This document shows, piece after piece, positions 32,608 to 44,600 of a DNA stretch of 64,000 nucleotides. Where the stretch lies: assembly GCF_042477335.2 (NCBI RefSeq), contig NC_091256.1, positions 47,881,001-47,945,000 of the forward strand, in the 5' to 3' direction. A program made the translations under genes and the position numbers. Every line of letters begins with the position of its first letter. Positions within the stretch are counted from its first letter, which is position 1. The stretch is from Ovis canadensis. Its lineage: Eukaryota; Chordata; Mammalia; Artiodactyla; Bovidae. Under the pieces are notes generated by a model. That model ran no database searches and was not told where the DNA came from. It saw nothing but the letters and a program-made list of their open reading frames with translations.

Positions 32608-35600
32608 GGATAAATATAAACATGTTTATTATCAAACTTTACAGTGCCATGTTACGTACAATAGTTGTGATTGTAGACATTTGTTATTTAGTCACTAAGT
32701 TATGTCCAACTGTTTTACAACCCCATGGACTATAGCCCACCAGGCTTATCTGTCCATGGGATTCTCCGTGCAAGAATTCTGGAGTGGGTTGCCATTTGCT
32801 GTTCCAGGGTATCTTCCTATCTCAGGGATCGAACCCACATCTCCTGCTTGGGAGATGGATTCTTTACCACTGAGCCACCTGGTAAGCCCAGGTATGACAT
32901 AAGCTTAATAAATATGTACATAAAACATTTAAAATAATAACTTAAAATACTTGCACTGAATTAAGACTTATGCATTTATACTACATTCAATGCAAGCAAA
33001 AAGAACACAACCTCTAAAAGCACTTTAGTGCTTAGTCGCTCAGTCGTGTCCGACTCTGTGACCCCATGGACTGTAGCCCTCCAGGCTCCTCTGTCCATGG
33101 GATTTCCCAGGCAAGAATACTGGAGTAGGTTGCCATTTCCTTCTCCAGGGAATCTTCCCTACAAAGGTATTGAACCTATGTCTCTTACATCTCCTGCAGT
33201 AGCAGGCAGATTCTTTAACACTGTGCCACCTGGGAAGGTAAAAATACTTTAAAAAACACTGAATCCCACAAGGATCAAAGTGATTGAGACGGTACTTGCT
33301 GTGCTAAATAAGAGTTTTCACTATTAACAACTTTGAAATGGCATTAAACTTTTGTCATTTCCCCCAAGTCTATTAATAGAATATCTATGACCAATTAGTT
33401 TCCTCTAAATTCTTGACAATTATTATTCATCCCCATGACAGCAACTATAGAGTCAGCAGCTGAAACATGATGACGGACAAAAGAAAGAAACAGTGCCACT
33501 AAATATTGTATTACCCCCACATGATTTCAAAGTGAGTAAAGGGTGAGTTAGGAAAGGAATTCTGAGATTCTAGAGCCTTAGGCTCTTTGCTTTTGCATGA
33601 AAAAGAATATGCTTTCCTTCCAGTAGCCAGCGCTGAAAAGGAGAGAATTGAGTCTTTTTTGGTGGCAGACTGGACTTGCTCATTGGATTTTGTCCACTGA
33701 AGTCCTCATGAGCACCATGGCCCCACCTGTAAATGTAGCCAGTGGATACAGTAGGAGAGAAGAGCTGGAGACCCAAGCAGACCTCTCTGTCTCTGCCATC
33801 TTCAGGGTATTGCTCTAGTTCCCTAATTTGCTTGTGCTCCTGCAATGAGAGTGCATGACATCAGGATCCTTAATATTTTGCATACTAACAGCAACAACAA
33901 AATTCTCCTTCTAGCACAGACAACTGTGTGTACTCTCACAAGGCTAGTCCAAATACGAACAGCAAATATGAACATTATCTTATTCAGTTGGTATAGTGAA
34001 ACTATTCTGTCCGGTACTCTAATGATGGATACATGTCATATTTGTCAAAACCCATAGAATGTACAGAACCAGGACTGAACCCTAATGTAAACTGTGGGAT
34101 TTCGTTAATAATGATGTATCAAAACTGGCCCATCAATTTTAACAAAATACCATACTAATGTAAATGTCAATAGTAGAGGAAATCAGAAGGTATGAGGGAG
34201 GTATGTTAAAACTCTGTTCTTTCTACCGATTTTTTCTGTAAACTTAAAACTGCATACACAAAAATGTCTATTAATTAAAAAAAATCTATTCAGAGGCAAC
34301 TTGAACCTTCCAGATTCTCACAAAGCAAAGCAGAGTGTTTTTAAGAATACAGATTTTAGAGCCAGACTGCCTGAGTATGATTCCTGACTATGTAACTTAA
34401 TAGTTTTGAGATTTTAGGCATTACTCAACTTCCCTGTGCCTCATTTTCTTCATATATATAATAATAAACACAATAGCCCTTATCTCATAGAATTCCTAGC
34501 TTAGAGTGTTTCCTAGAATATAGTGAGTGCCATAGAATGGTTAACTATCATTATTATTATTAATGTTCATAAATGAATGACTCATTGAAGGCAAGATTCT
34601 TGTTCCTTTCCTCTCCTACAAAAAAAAAAAGGAAAAGAAACAACTTTCCATAAAATAACACCAAGGTGGTGATTTCCCCCCTAGAAACTAGCAGGTTTGG
34701 AGGTTTCAAGGAACAATAGAATATGTGGAGAAAATGTCTTTTTTCAAAACCATATGTGATTTTCAAATCTTACCTGATTCCTTTGGACTTAAACTAACTC
34801 AGAAGGTGTTGAGTAGCATCCATTTGATTTCAGGCTTGAGCAGCTGCTGTGGAACACATGAGAACGCCAAGGTAAAGCACTGGTTTCCAACATGAAGATA
34901 AAAATGTGTAAAATGTTCAATGGCATGCTTTACAGTTAGGTTGGTACAAAAGTATTTGTAGTGTCAGACTGTGAATTTTAAATCATAACTAGGCTCACAC
35001 ACATCGTTAGCAATCAAAATAGGAATGTTACAATCAACACGTTTTTGCCAATGAGAAATAAGTTGCTCTGTTCCTGTAGCATAAAAATTTGTGCTTTGGT
35101 ATTCAGCGAACTCTTGGCAAGGATTTTCTGCGTCAGACTGGTTGTAGAAGCGTTTTCCCTGCAAAAAGTTGTAAAGCTGCTTAATGAAGGGCTAGCTGGT
35201 TGGCAAGAGGTCAGCTGAATATGGTGAATGAGGCAAAACTTCATAGCCCAATGTGTTCAGCTTCTGCGATGTGTGGTCCAGCATTGTGCAGAAGAACTGG
35301 GACCGTTCTGCTGACTAATGCTGGCTGTAGGCATTGCAGTTTTTGGTGCCTCTCATCAATTTGCTGAGTATTCTTCTCAGATATAACGGTTTCAGTGGGA
35401 TTCAGAAAGTTGTAGTGGATCAGACAGGCAGCAGACCACCAAACAGTGACCATGACTATTTTTTATGCAAGTTTGGCTTTTGGAAGTGCTTTGGAGCTTC
35501 TTCCTCGGTCCAGCCACCGAGCTGGTTGTCATATAAACTCCACTTTTCATCGCATGTCACAATCTGATTGAGAAATGGTTTGTTGTTGTTGTGTAGAATA

Positions 35601-38600
35601 AGAGAAGACAACAGTTCAAAATGATGATTTTTTTTTGCAGTCAGCTCACTTATTGAGCCTTTTCATCTTTCCAATTTGCTTCAAATGCCGAATGACCATA
35701 GAATGGTTGACATTGAGTTCTTTGGCAGCTTCTCACGTAGTTAGTTGTTGGAGGATCAGCTTTGGTGATACTCTCAATTAGTCATTGTCAACTTCCGATG
35801 GCCTGCCACTATGCTCCTCATCTTCAAGGCTGCCTTCTTTGCAAAACGTCTTGAACCACCACTGCACTGTGTGTCCATTAGCAGTTCCTGGGCCAAATGT
35901 CTTGATGTTGCAAGTTGTCTCTGCTGCTTTACAACCCATTTTGAACTCAAATTTAAAAATTGCTTTAATTTGAGTTTTGCAGAACATCATTTCTATAGTC
36001 CAAAATAGCAAGTTTGATGCATGAAGCAGGGCACTCAAAGCTGGTGCTCTGAGTAGGGGGATTCAGGATGGGGGGACACGTGCACCTGTGGGTGAGTCAT
36101 GTTGATGTAAGGCAAAAGCCACCACAGTATTGTAGAGAAATTACCCTCTAATTAAATTAATTAATTTTAAAAAGAGAGCAAGTAGGAACAGAGTAGGAAA
36201 CTATTACTCTTCATTATAAATAAATAAACAAACAGCAAGTAATGCCATTAGTGGGGCTTTCCTAGAGGGCACTAATGGTAAAGAACCTGTCTTATGTCAA
36301 TGCAGGAGGCATAAGAGACTCAGGTTCGATCCCTGGGTTGGAAATATCCCCTCCAGTATTTTTGCCTGGAGAACCCCATGGACAGAGGAGCCTGGTGGAC
36401 TATTGTCCATAGGGTTCCAAAGAGTCAGACACAATTATAGCGACTTAGCACACACAAAGTCATTAGCAAAAACACATAAAGTGAGAAATGTGCATTAAAA
36501 TAATGTATAACATAAGCACATTTATTTAAGAATGTATTCCAATATCAAACAGCAAATTTCAACAGTGCAAAACCACAATTACTTTTGCACCAAACTAAAT
36601 TCAAGAATGCAGCTTACCTGGCAGGAGAAAATTTTTTTGCTGCAAGAGAAAGAGAACTATTAATTTGGACTAAATGACTTTCAAGTACATTTTAACTCCT
36701 GAAACAATAAGTCTCTATTTATCACGGATTGTAAACTCAAGGCCTTCAAGTCCCCTATAATTATCAGAACACAAACATATCTTGGTGACAACAGGGCAGG
36801 GTGAATGCAAAGTGCACATTCATGCAGAGGGTGCAGCAGCTTCCAAAGGCAGGCAGATAGCCTATAGGCTCCACCTGCCAAGTTAGTCTGTCTTCCAGTT
36901 GGTCATGAGAAATCTCAAATCTGATTTGATATGAAATTTCCTATTTCGTAAATGTCAGAATTTAGTTCAAAAAAATTTAAAGACTCTGTAGGCCAAACAG
37001 ATCAAGAGTGTGGCTAGATGTGTTTGCATATTCTCTGTGTGTGCTTAGTTGATCCATCGTGTCCAACTCTTTGTGACCCTGTGGACTGTAGCCCACCAGG
37101 CTCCTCTATGATTTTTTTCTGGCAAGAATACTGCATATTTCCTGAGATGCTCCAAAATTTGAGCCTATATTCCAAATACAATTTTTGGAAACATTTTCTT
37201 CATTTTCCCATGAACACTAATTATGGCAGCCTCAGTGCAGCAACTCCTCAGACCACAGGGTTCAAAGTGAATAGCATCCCCTGGAGCTGTACAATGTTAG
37301 CATACTAACATTTGTATTAAAACTCTTTTCCTAAGAGTTCTGCTTATTCATCCTGCTGTTTATTCATGTTTATCATTAAATGACTAGTGGTTTGATTCTA
37401 ATTACTTTTTAAATCTGTGAAAGACAACATGACTCATCAATGAGAAAAAAAAATTTTTTTCAAAAACCTTTTTGGAGTACATTCATAAATGCCCTCACCT
37501 TTCTTCTGAAGGCGTTTCAGAAGCCAGAAGAGAAATGATGGTATTGTCACAAGGGAGACTCCAGCAGTAGAAAGTCCAACCGCCAAGGGAGTTTGGGACA
37601 CAGTGGGAGCTAAGGAAGCAGGGGGTGAACGGTCATGAGAAGAAACTAAATTTAAAGTCTTCTGTTCTGTCCATTTGCCCTTTTCTTTGTACACTGGTTA
37701 TAATGTGCAAAGCAGAAGTCATCTAGTCCAATACATGAGGCAGAGACATGGTACTAAAGGCCTTTGAGATCAGCCCAAACCTCTTTGTGAGCTTATCTCC
37801 CAGCATGGTCAGACAGAGCTCTAACTTGCCAAGCTTTTACAGCTCACCTTGGTTAACCTCTGTCTCTCTTTCTCTCTTTTTCACTCATTTTCCTTTCCCT
37901 CCAGTTTCTCCCACTAGCTCTCCTTTCTCCAATTATCAAAATTCCATCAACATGTCACTCCTGTTTTCTCTCTTCCCCGTAAAACGAAATATCCATCCCT
38001 TAAATGTTAACCTGAGTGACCTTTCTGACCTTTCTGGTTTGGATATACTGAATAGTTCATTATTGTAGCCAGATAGCTTCCTTTCTTCGCTTGCTTTCTT
38101 CTCTCTTATTCCCCCACCCCAGACAACCACGATCACTCAGTGCTTCACCTTCACAGGTTGGCAGCATCCCAGACCAGTGCCCTGTAGCACCACAGGTCAG
38201 TGCTACAGAGCCATTGAGCGTCCATCCTTCAGGACATGCAAACATGCACTCAGTGCCAAGCACAGGCTCCCCATTGCAGTTCATGTTGAGCTTTCCAGAA
38301 ACGTCCAAACGTGAACATCGTACCACTGAAAATGATAGGATATGGGTAACAGTTAAGAAAAATCTACTGGAAGACTTCTGAAACTGACAAAAAGTCACCA
38401 ATACATTTCAGTGCTAAATAGTTTTCAGTATGTAGGAAATTAGAATCAAGTCTTTTGGGGCAATTTGAAAAGCAGATAAATTTTATGTGGCTGCCTCTTC
38501 ATTGGGCTTCCCTAGTGACTCGGTTGGTAAAGAAACTGCCCTCAGTGCAGGAGATCCGGGTTCGATCCCTGGGTCAGGAAGATGCCCTGGAGAAGGAAAA

Positions 38601-41600
38601 GGCAACTCACTCCAGTACTCTTGCCCGGAGAATTCCATGGACAGAGGAGCAAGGCAGGTTGCAGTCCATGGGACTGCAAAGAGTCGGACACAACTGTGCC
38701 TCTTCATTAGTCCCTGGACAAATGGGAAGATGGCTGTGTTTTCTTTGAATTCCAGTCCCTCTGTTGATAATGGTACTAGACAGCCTTTTATAGGACCAAT
38801 GGCTCCTGAGCTCTGTTCTGACATGTGATGAAGTTAGGGTCAGGAGAAAGATTTTAGGTAGCCAGGGAGCAACTTATGAGTCTTAAGTACTTACAGATGA
38901 GGCTAAAAAGAAAGGAAGATAAGAAGGCAGCCACATCAAATTTATCTGCTTTACAGTTTGGTTTTTGTCTTGTGGTTTTTTGCCACTAGAAATAACTCTG
39001 TGCTGTATTTGGCTACAAAAATGTTAGTACCTAATAGTGAAACCTGTTTGTTTTCAGTATCCTCACTCTTGCTTTATTAAACTAAATTTTAGTGCTTATG
39101 TATGTTTTAAGGGTGTCTCTTTAACTGAGACCATTCTTGAAACATTTTCCTCACTGCTAGTTATGAGCAGTTTCAGAAGAAGGGCACGACAAGAGTTTTA
39201 GAGTCAAATCATAAGGAGAAGGGGGTGGCAGAGGATGAGTTGGTTAGATAGCATCACCAACTCAATAGACATGAATCTGAGCAAACTCCAGGAGATAGTG
39301 AAGGACAGGGAAGCCTGGAGTGCTGCAGTCCACGGGGTCTCAAAGAGTCAGACATGACTTAGCAACTGAACAACAACAGCAACAACATGTTCTCATAATT
39401 CTATATTGTAAATTTTCTAATGCGATTTCCCTTTAAGATTTCTGCTTACTTGATGCTAATGTTATAAAATTATATATATTTATATATATGCTTATGTGCT
39501 CAGTTGTATCAGACTCTTTGCAATCCTATGGACTGTAGCCCCTGGTAACTCAGCAATAAAGAATCTACCTGCCAGTGCCAGAGCCCAGGAGATGTGGGTT
39601 CAATCCCTGGGTTGGGAAGATCCCCAGGAGGAGGGCATGGCAACCCACCTCAGTATTCTTGCCTGGGAAATCCCATGGGCAGAAGAGCCTGGCAGGCTAT
39701 AGTCCATGGAGTTGCAAAGTTATATTAGCCCAGGACAATTAAGAAACCAGCAAAGCATCCACTCTTATTCCACACAGTCCTTTCCCTGGACAAGCATCAG
39801 TTATTTTATATGCATCTCAGAAACATAAGATGATTGTTGCCCATCAGATCTGATTATTATAGTTAATGTAGGCAGCTGGTTTCATTTTAAGTGCCCCCAT
39901 TTGCAGACTGCTGTTCTTTGAGAAAGGAGACTCTTAGGCTTACCTTCACAAACTGGGACCTGCTGTGTCCATTGTCCCTGGGCAGTGCATTCAACCTGGG
40001 CTGGCCCCTGCAACGCGAAGCCCTCTGCACAGGTGAAGTGGCAGGATGACTTGAAGGCAAACTCTCCAACCAAGGAGTGGCTACATTTCACAGTGCCGTT
40101 CTGAGGATGGCTGATGGCTGCACAGGTTACAGCTGCAACACATGTCCCAAGTTATATTAGCAGGTCAGACTTGCCCATTTGGAGAACAGGTTGAGATGTT
40201 ACAGTAAATCTTGATGTGGAACCACCTTACCTTTACATGTTGGCTGCTTGTTGTCCCAAATCCCAGAGGAGGTACACTGTAAGTGCTGGGGTCCAGTGAG
40301 TTTATATCCTTCCTGACACTCAAACGTACAGGTAGTGTTCCATGGGAGGCTTCCATGGTTTTGGGAACAGTTTACAACTCCGTTGTCTGGATTTGACAAA
40401 GCATCACACTTAACCACTAGGGATTTGAAAGAACACCATGAAATTTTAAAGAGGAGTGAGATATTCACTTCTTGAACTGGAGTTTATAACACAGTAAGGA
40501 AACTACCATCAGAGGGTAGAACTCAAAGCCTGAGGTCACCTTCTGGGGACATGCACACCCGCAATAAAGTTATTATGTTTTTTTCTTGATATTTTCATCC
40601 TCTCTGATTGACTTTGACTATGCTAAGTGGTTCCTGATCGTTTTACCTGGCTTATTTTACAAAAGGCAAAAACAAAGAAAAATAGCAGATTCTAGATCAG
40701 GATTTATGACTAGTTGTGATTTAAAAAAAAATCCCAGCAGACACAGAACAATCATTTATTTTATCCCAGCAAGACCTGGAGGATGGAGAAGGAGATGGCA
40801 ACCCACTCCAGCATTCTTGCCTGGGAAATCCCACAGACAGAGGAGCTACAGTCCACGGGGTCACAAAAGAGTCGGACATGACTTGGTGACTAAACAATAA
40901 GACCTGGAGGAAAGAGTTTTTCTGTCTTTTCCTAAGAAGATAAAACAGAGAGAAAAGGATATATTGAGGCTGCTTGGTTATCATGATCTTCAATGGTCCA
41001 ATTGCATGGATGAAATTCAACAGAGACAGGAGAGAGGAAGCCATTCAGATTTTGAGAGGGCAGTTCCACAGTTCTGTGTTCCCTTACACATCACGAGAGC
41101 CTCAGAAACACTCATGCCAAATACAGGATCAAAACTTTTCTCAAAGCCAGCTGGTACCATATTGGCCCTATATACACTGGCTGAGAGAACAAGTTGAATT
41201 GGAATTTAATTAGAATAAGTTTAGAAGGAACTTTCCCTGAAGTGCTGAAAATGGCATAGTGAAGTGAAGTGAAGTGAAATGAAGTTGCTCAGTCGTGTCT
41301 GACTCTTTGCGACCCCATAGACTGTAGCCTACAAAGCTCCTCTGTCCATGGAATTTTCCAAGCAAGAGTACTGGAGAGGGTTGCCATTTCCTTCTCCAGG
41401 GGATCTTCCCCACCCAGGGATCAAACCTGGGTCTCCTGCATTGCAGGCAGACGCTTTACCGTCTGAGCCACCAGGGAACCAAGGGGATGAGAGATGAATT
41501 GGAGAATGCTCTATGCTTTCTGAGAGAGACTTACCATTGCATTTTGGGAGAGGAGTGCTCCACTCTCCAGAGGACATGCACCGAGCAGCCTCTGTGCTGC

Positions 41601-44600
41601 TTGGGAGGTAGCCCTCTGCACAGCTGATGGAGCAGGAAGAGTTGTAGGGGAATTTCCCCAAAGGGTTGCAAACCAGATGTCCATGCTCAGGATGTTTCTG
41701 TGCCTGACAGGTCACAACTGAAAAAGGAAAACAAATCAGTTCTGCTCCTCTGTCACCCTGTAGCACATGGGAAGAACCCTGGAAACCAGAACTACTATTT
41801 TTCAAACGTCAGGCACCAGGCTTCCCAGGTGGCACTAGTGGTAAAGAACCTGCCTGCCAATGCAGGAGACAAAAGAGACCTGGGTTAGATCCCTGGGTTG
41901 GGAAGTTCCCCTGGAGGAAGGCACAGCAACGCATTCCAGTATTCTTGCCTGGAGAATCCCATGGACAGAGGAACCTGGAGGGCCACAGCCCATGGAGTCG
42001 CAGAGAGTCATACATGACTAATGGGACTCAGTGAAGAACAGGCACTATGAAAATGTCATGTCTGCATTTGTTCACATCATCCAAACCATAAGCCTATGAA
42101 GTTGGTACTCTTTTGTCCTCGTTTTACCATGAGAAACCTGGGACTTGAGAGTTTACCTCGCTGTTGTCAAGGTGCCATAACTACTAAGAGGTGGATCTGG
42201 GATTCAAACACAGGAGGAGCTGATTTCACAGCTTCAGCTCTTAACCTCCTTCTGACTCCATATGCTCCAGCAAAGGGAAAGCATGCAGACCTGACGCCAA
42301 AACCAACTGGGACATGAAGTGCTCCTACAATCTCAAGTGAAGGAAAAGGTGAGACCAAGCCTTACCTTGCTCACACCTGAGGCCCTTGAAGCCAGGGTGG
42401 CACTGGCAAGTGTGGCTGTTGATGGTCTCCACACATTCACCATGGCTGCTGCAGGATGTGGGGGTACAGGCGGCTGTGGAAAAGACAATCCGTGAGGACT
42501 GCTCTTATTATGCTTCAACTGAGTTTCTTTGAATTTAGGATCGATGATGTGTAACAGGGATGTCACCAATGATACAGAGTGTCAGAGATTTTAATAGAGG
42601 TGCTTGATGAAATGCCCAAGCTGAGTTTTAAGCTCAAGAATTTCAAACCCTGATGTTAATATCAGAGGTAGAGCTGTAACTGGCACCCAAAATAGAAAAG
42701 TCACTTTATCACAAATTCTAAAGAGAATTCTCCTACTGCAAATAAATAACAAGTAACTAAAAAGTGTGTTATACGTGTGCATACACACTGTATATAAGTA
42801 TGTGGTGGTTTAGTCGCTAAGTCATGTCTGACTCTTTGAGACTGCATGGACTGTAGCCTGCCAGGCTCCTCTGTCCATGAGATTCCTCTCGGCAAGAATA
42901 CTCGAGTGGGTTGCCACTTCCTTCTCCAGGGGATTTTCCGCACCCAGGGATTGAACCTGAGTCTCCTGCATTGCAGGTGGTTTCTTTACCACCTGAGGCA
43001 CCAGGGAAGCCACATATGCATATATTTAGGTCTATACTTATATATAGCTTCCCTGGTGGCTCAGTAGGTAAAGAATCTGCCTTCAATGCAAGAGACTCAG
43101 GTTCAGTCCCTGGATGGGGAAGACCCCCGGAGAAGCAAATGGCAACCCACTCCAGTATTTTTGCCTGGGAAATCCCATGAACAGAGAAGCCTTGTGGGCC
43201 ACAGTCCATGGGGTCATAAGAGTCAGACACGATTTAGCAACTAAATCACCACCACACATAAATACATACATTCTTAACTACATTCACACAAAGAAGCAAA
43301 AAGAGGCAAATTTCAGGTGTTTAAACATTTCAAATAGAATGTGTACAACCTGTATCTTTTTAGAACATAAAATCCACACAATAGAGACCAGTCTTTGTAT
43401 ACAGTCAACAATCTGTCATGATGCTCACACACAACACCTCCCTCCCACTGCTGCCGCAGACTCCCTACCTTTGTAACACAAGGCGAACTTCTTTTTGGTG
43501 CAGTTCTCATCATTCCACTTGCCTGAGTCCTTTTCTCTCTTAATGTAGATCTCTACACAGTCCTCATCAGTTTGCTTATTGTTTGGTTCACCTGGAGCCC
43601 AGTTTGTGGCTTCCTCAGTCAAAGACTTATTGGTCCCAATCCAGGTCCATGTACCGTTGATCTTTCTGATTCCAATCCAGTAGTAACTCGGTGAGTGGCT
43701 GAATGTGGAGTTCAGGTATTCAATCTCTTCCTGGTTTTGAATTGCAACTAGAGCTGTGTAAGTTTTCTGGCAATAATCTCTGGCCGCCTCAAAAGTCATG
43801 ATTTCCGTGGATGCGTGGTAAGACCAGGTTCTACTTTCTTTAAACAGAAGCACTAAGGGGGAAAACATGAGAGGAATGGGAAAGTTTAGCCCTGCTGTGG
43901 TTTGACTCTGTTAGCTGAATCTTTTGTTGTTGTATTTTTGGAATCTAGTGGCCTTTGTGTGCGTGCCTGCTCAGTCGCTTCAGCCGTGTCTGACTCTTTG
44001 CGGCCCCATGGACCATAGCCCGCCAGTCTCCTCTGTCCATGAGATTCTCCAGGCAAGAATACTGGAGTGGGTTGCCATGCGCTTCTCCAGGGGATCTTCC
44101 TGACCCAGGGATCGAACCCATGTCTCCTGCATTGCAGGTGGATTCTTCACTGCTGAGGCACCAGGGAAGCCCCTTAGTGGCCTTTGGGATGATTCAATTT
44201 TTTTTTCCAAAGTAAGAATTTCTTGCAAAATTTTTTTCCAAAGTAAAATGGGTACGAATGGAGAAACTACCATTTACTGTGTTTCTCTTTTGTAATTGAC
44301 CTTCCACTTGGTGCTTCACCCAATATAACCTATCAATACACCTACCTAATAGTAGAATAATAATCAGAATAACTAAGCTTTTTTGAGCACTAAATATACA
44401 CCACCAAGCACTGTCTGAGGCACTTTACATGAGCCATGATATTGAATCCTCAAAAGGCTTCTGGGAAATAGATTATTTATGATCACTGTTTATACCTAAG
44501 GGAGCTGAGACACAAAGAGGTAAATGGCTCCTAGCCCAGGGCACAACACATTATGAGGAGGAGCCCAAGATGCTGCTAAACAACCTACATTACACTTGGC

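Larger units (their letters stand above)
32608..33839 (-). other. SELE: SELE exon 12: 3' UTR, with two inserted SINEs
   Basis: Acceptor CATTGCAG before 33839. The exon starts GAGCACAAGCAAATTAGGG; GGGAACTAGAG and GGCAGAGACAG resemble the start of the human 3' UTR exon. Near the end, ATTAAGCTTATGTCATACC and CACTGTAAAG match the human 3' end. Two sense-oriented SINEs (33022-33238 and 32676-32890) interrupt it. The 3' limit is estimated from the poly(A) signal. Confidence 0.8.
34936..36598 (-). mobile_element. Mariner DNA transposon, Hsmar1-like, inactive, in SELE intron 10
   Basis: Terminal inverted repeats TTAGGTTGGTACAAAAGTA (left) and the reverse complement of TTAGTTTGGTGCAAAAGTA (right) bound the element. 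Transposase fragments on the minus strand (36038-34964) show the helix-turn-helix region ([15 protein letters not shown]) and the first catalytic Asp (TCDEKW, near 35545). In the second catalytic block the HDN motif reads HN with the Asp codon lost (near 35282). Frameshifts are frequent. An L1 tail (36045-36175) and a SINE (36253-36460) sit inside. It fills most of intron 10. Confidence 0.92.

Noticed and set aside
33570-33845. 91-codon open frame
   Set aside because: It lies within the SELE 3' UTR exon, upstream of the first SINE in transcript order, and has no known domain.
38326-39943. Relic exons for human-like CCP4/CCP5
   Set aside because: Searched by eye for the CCP cysteine/tryptophan pattern on the minus strand; only SINE and BovB pieces found.
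41258-41285. (GTGAA)n at several places as a CRISPR-like or functional tandem array
   Set aside because: The 5-bp units are the variable end of Bov-tA SINEs; no spacer structure.
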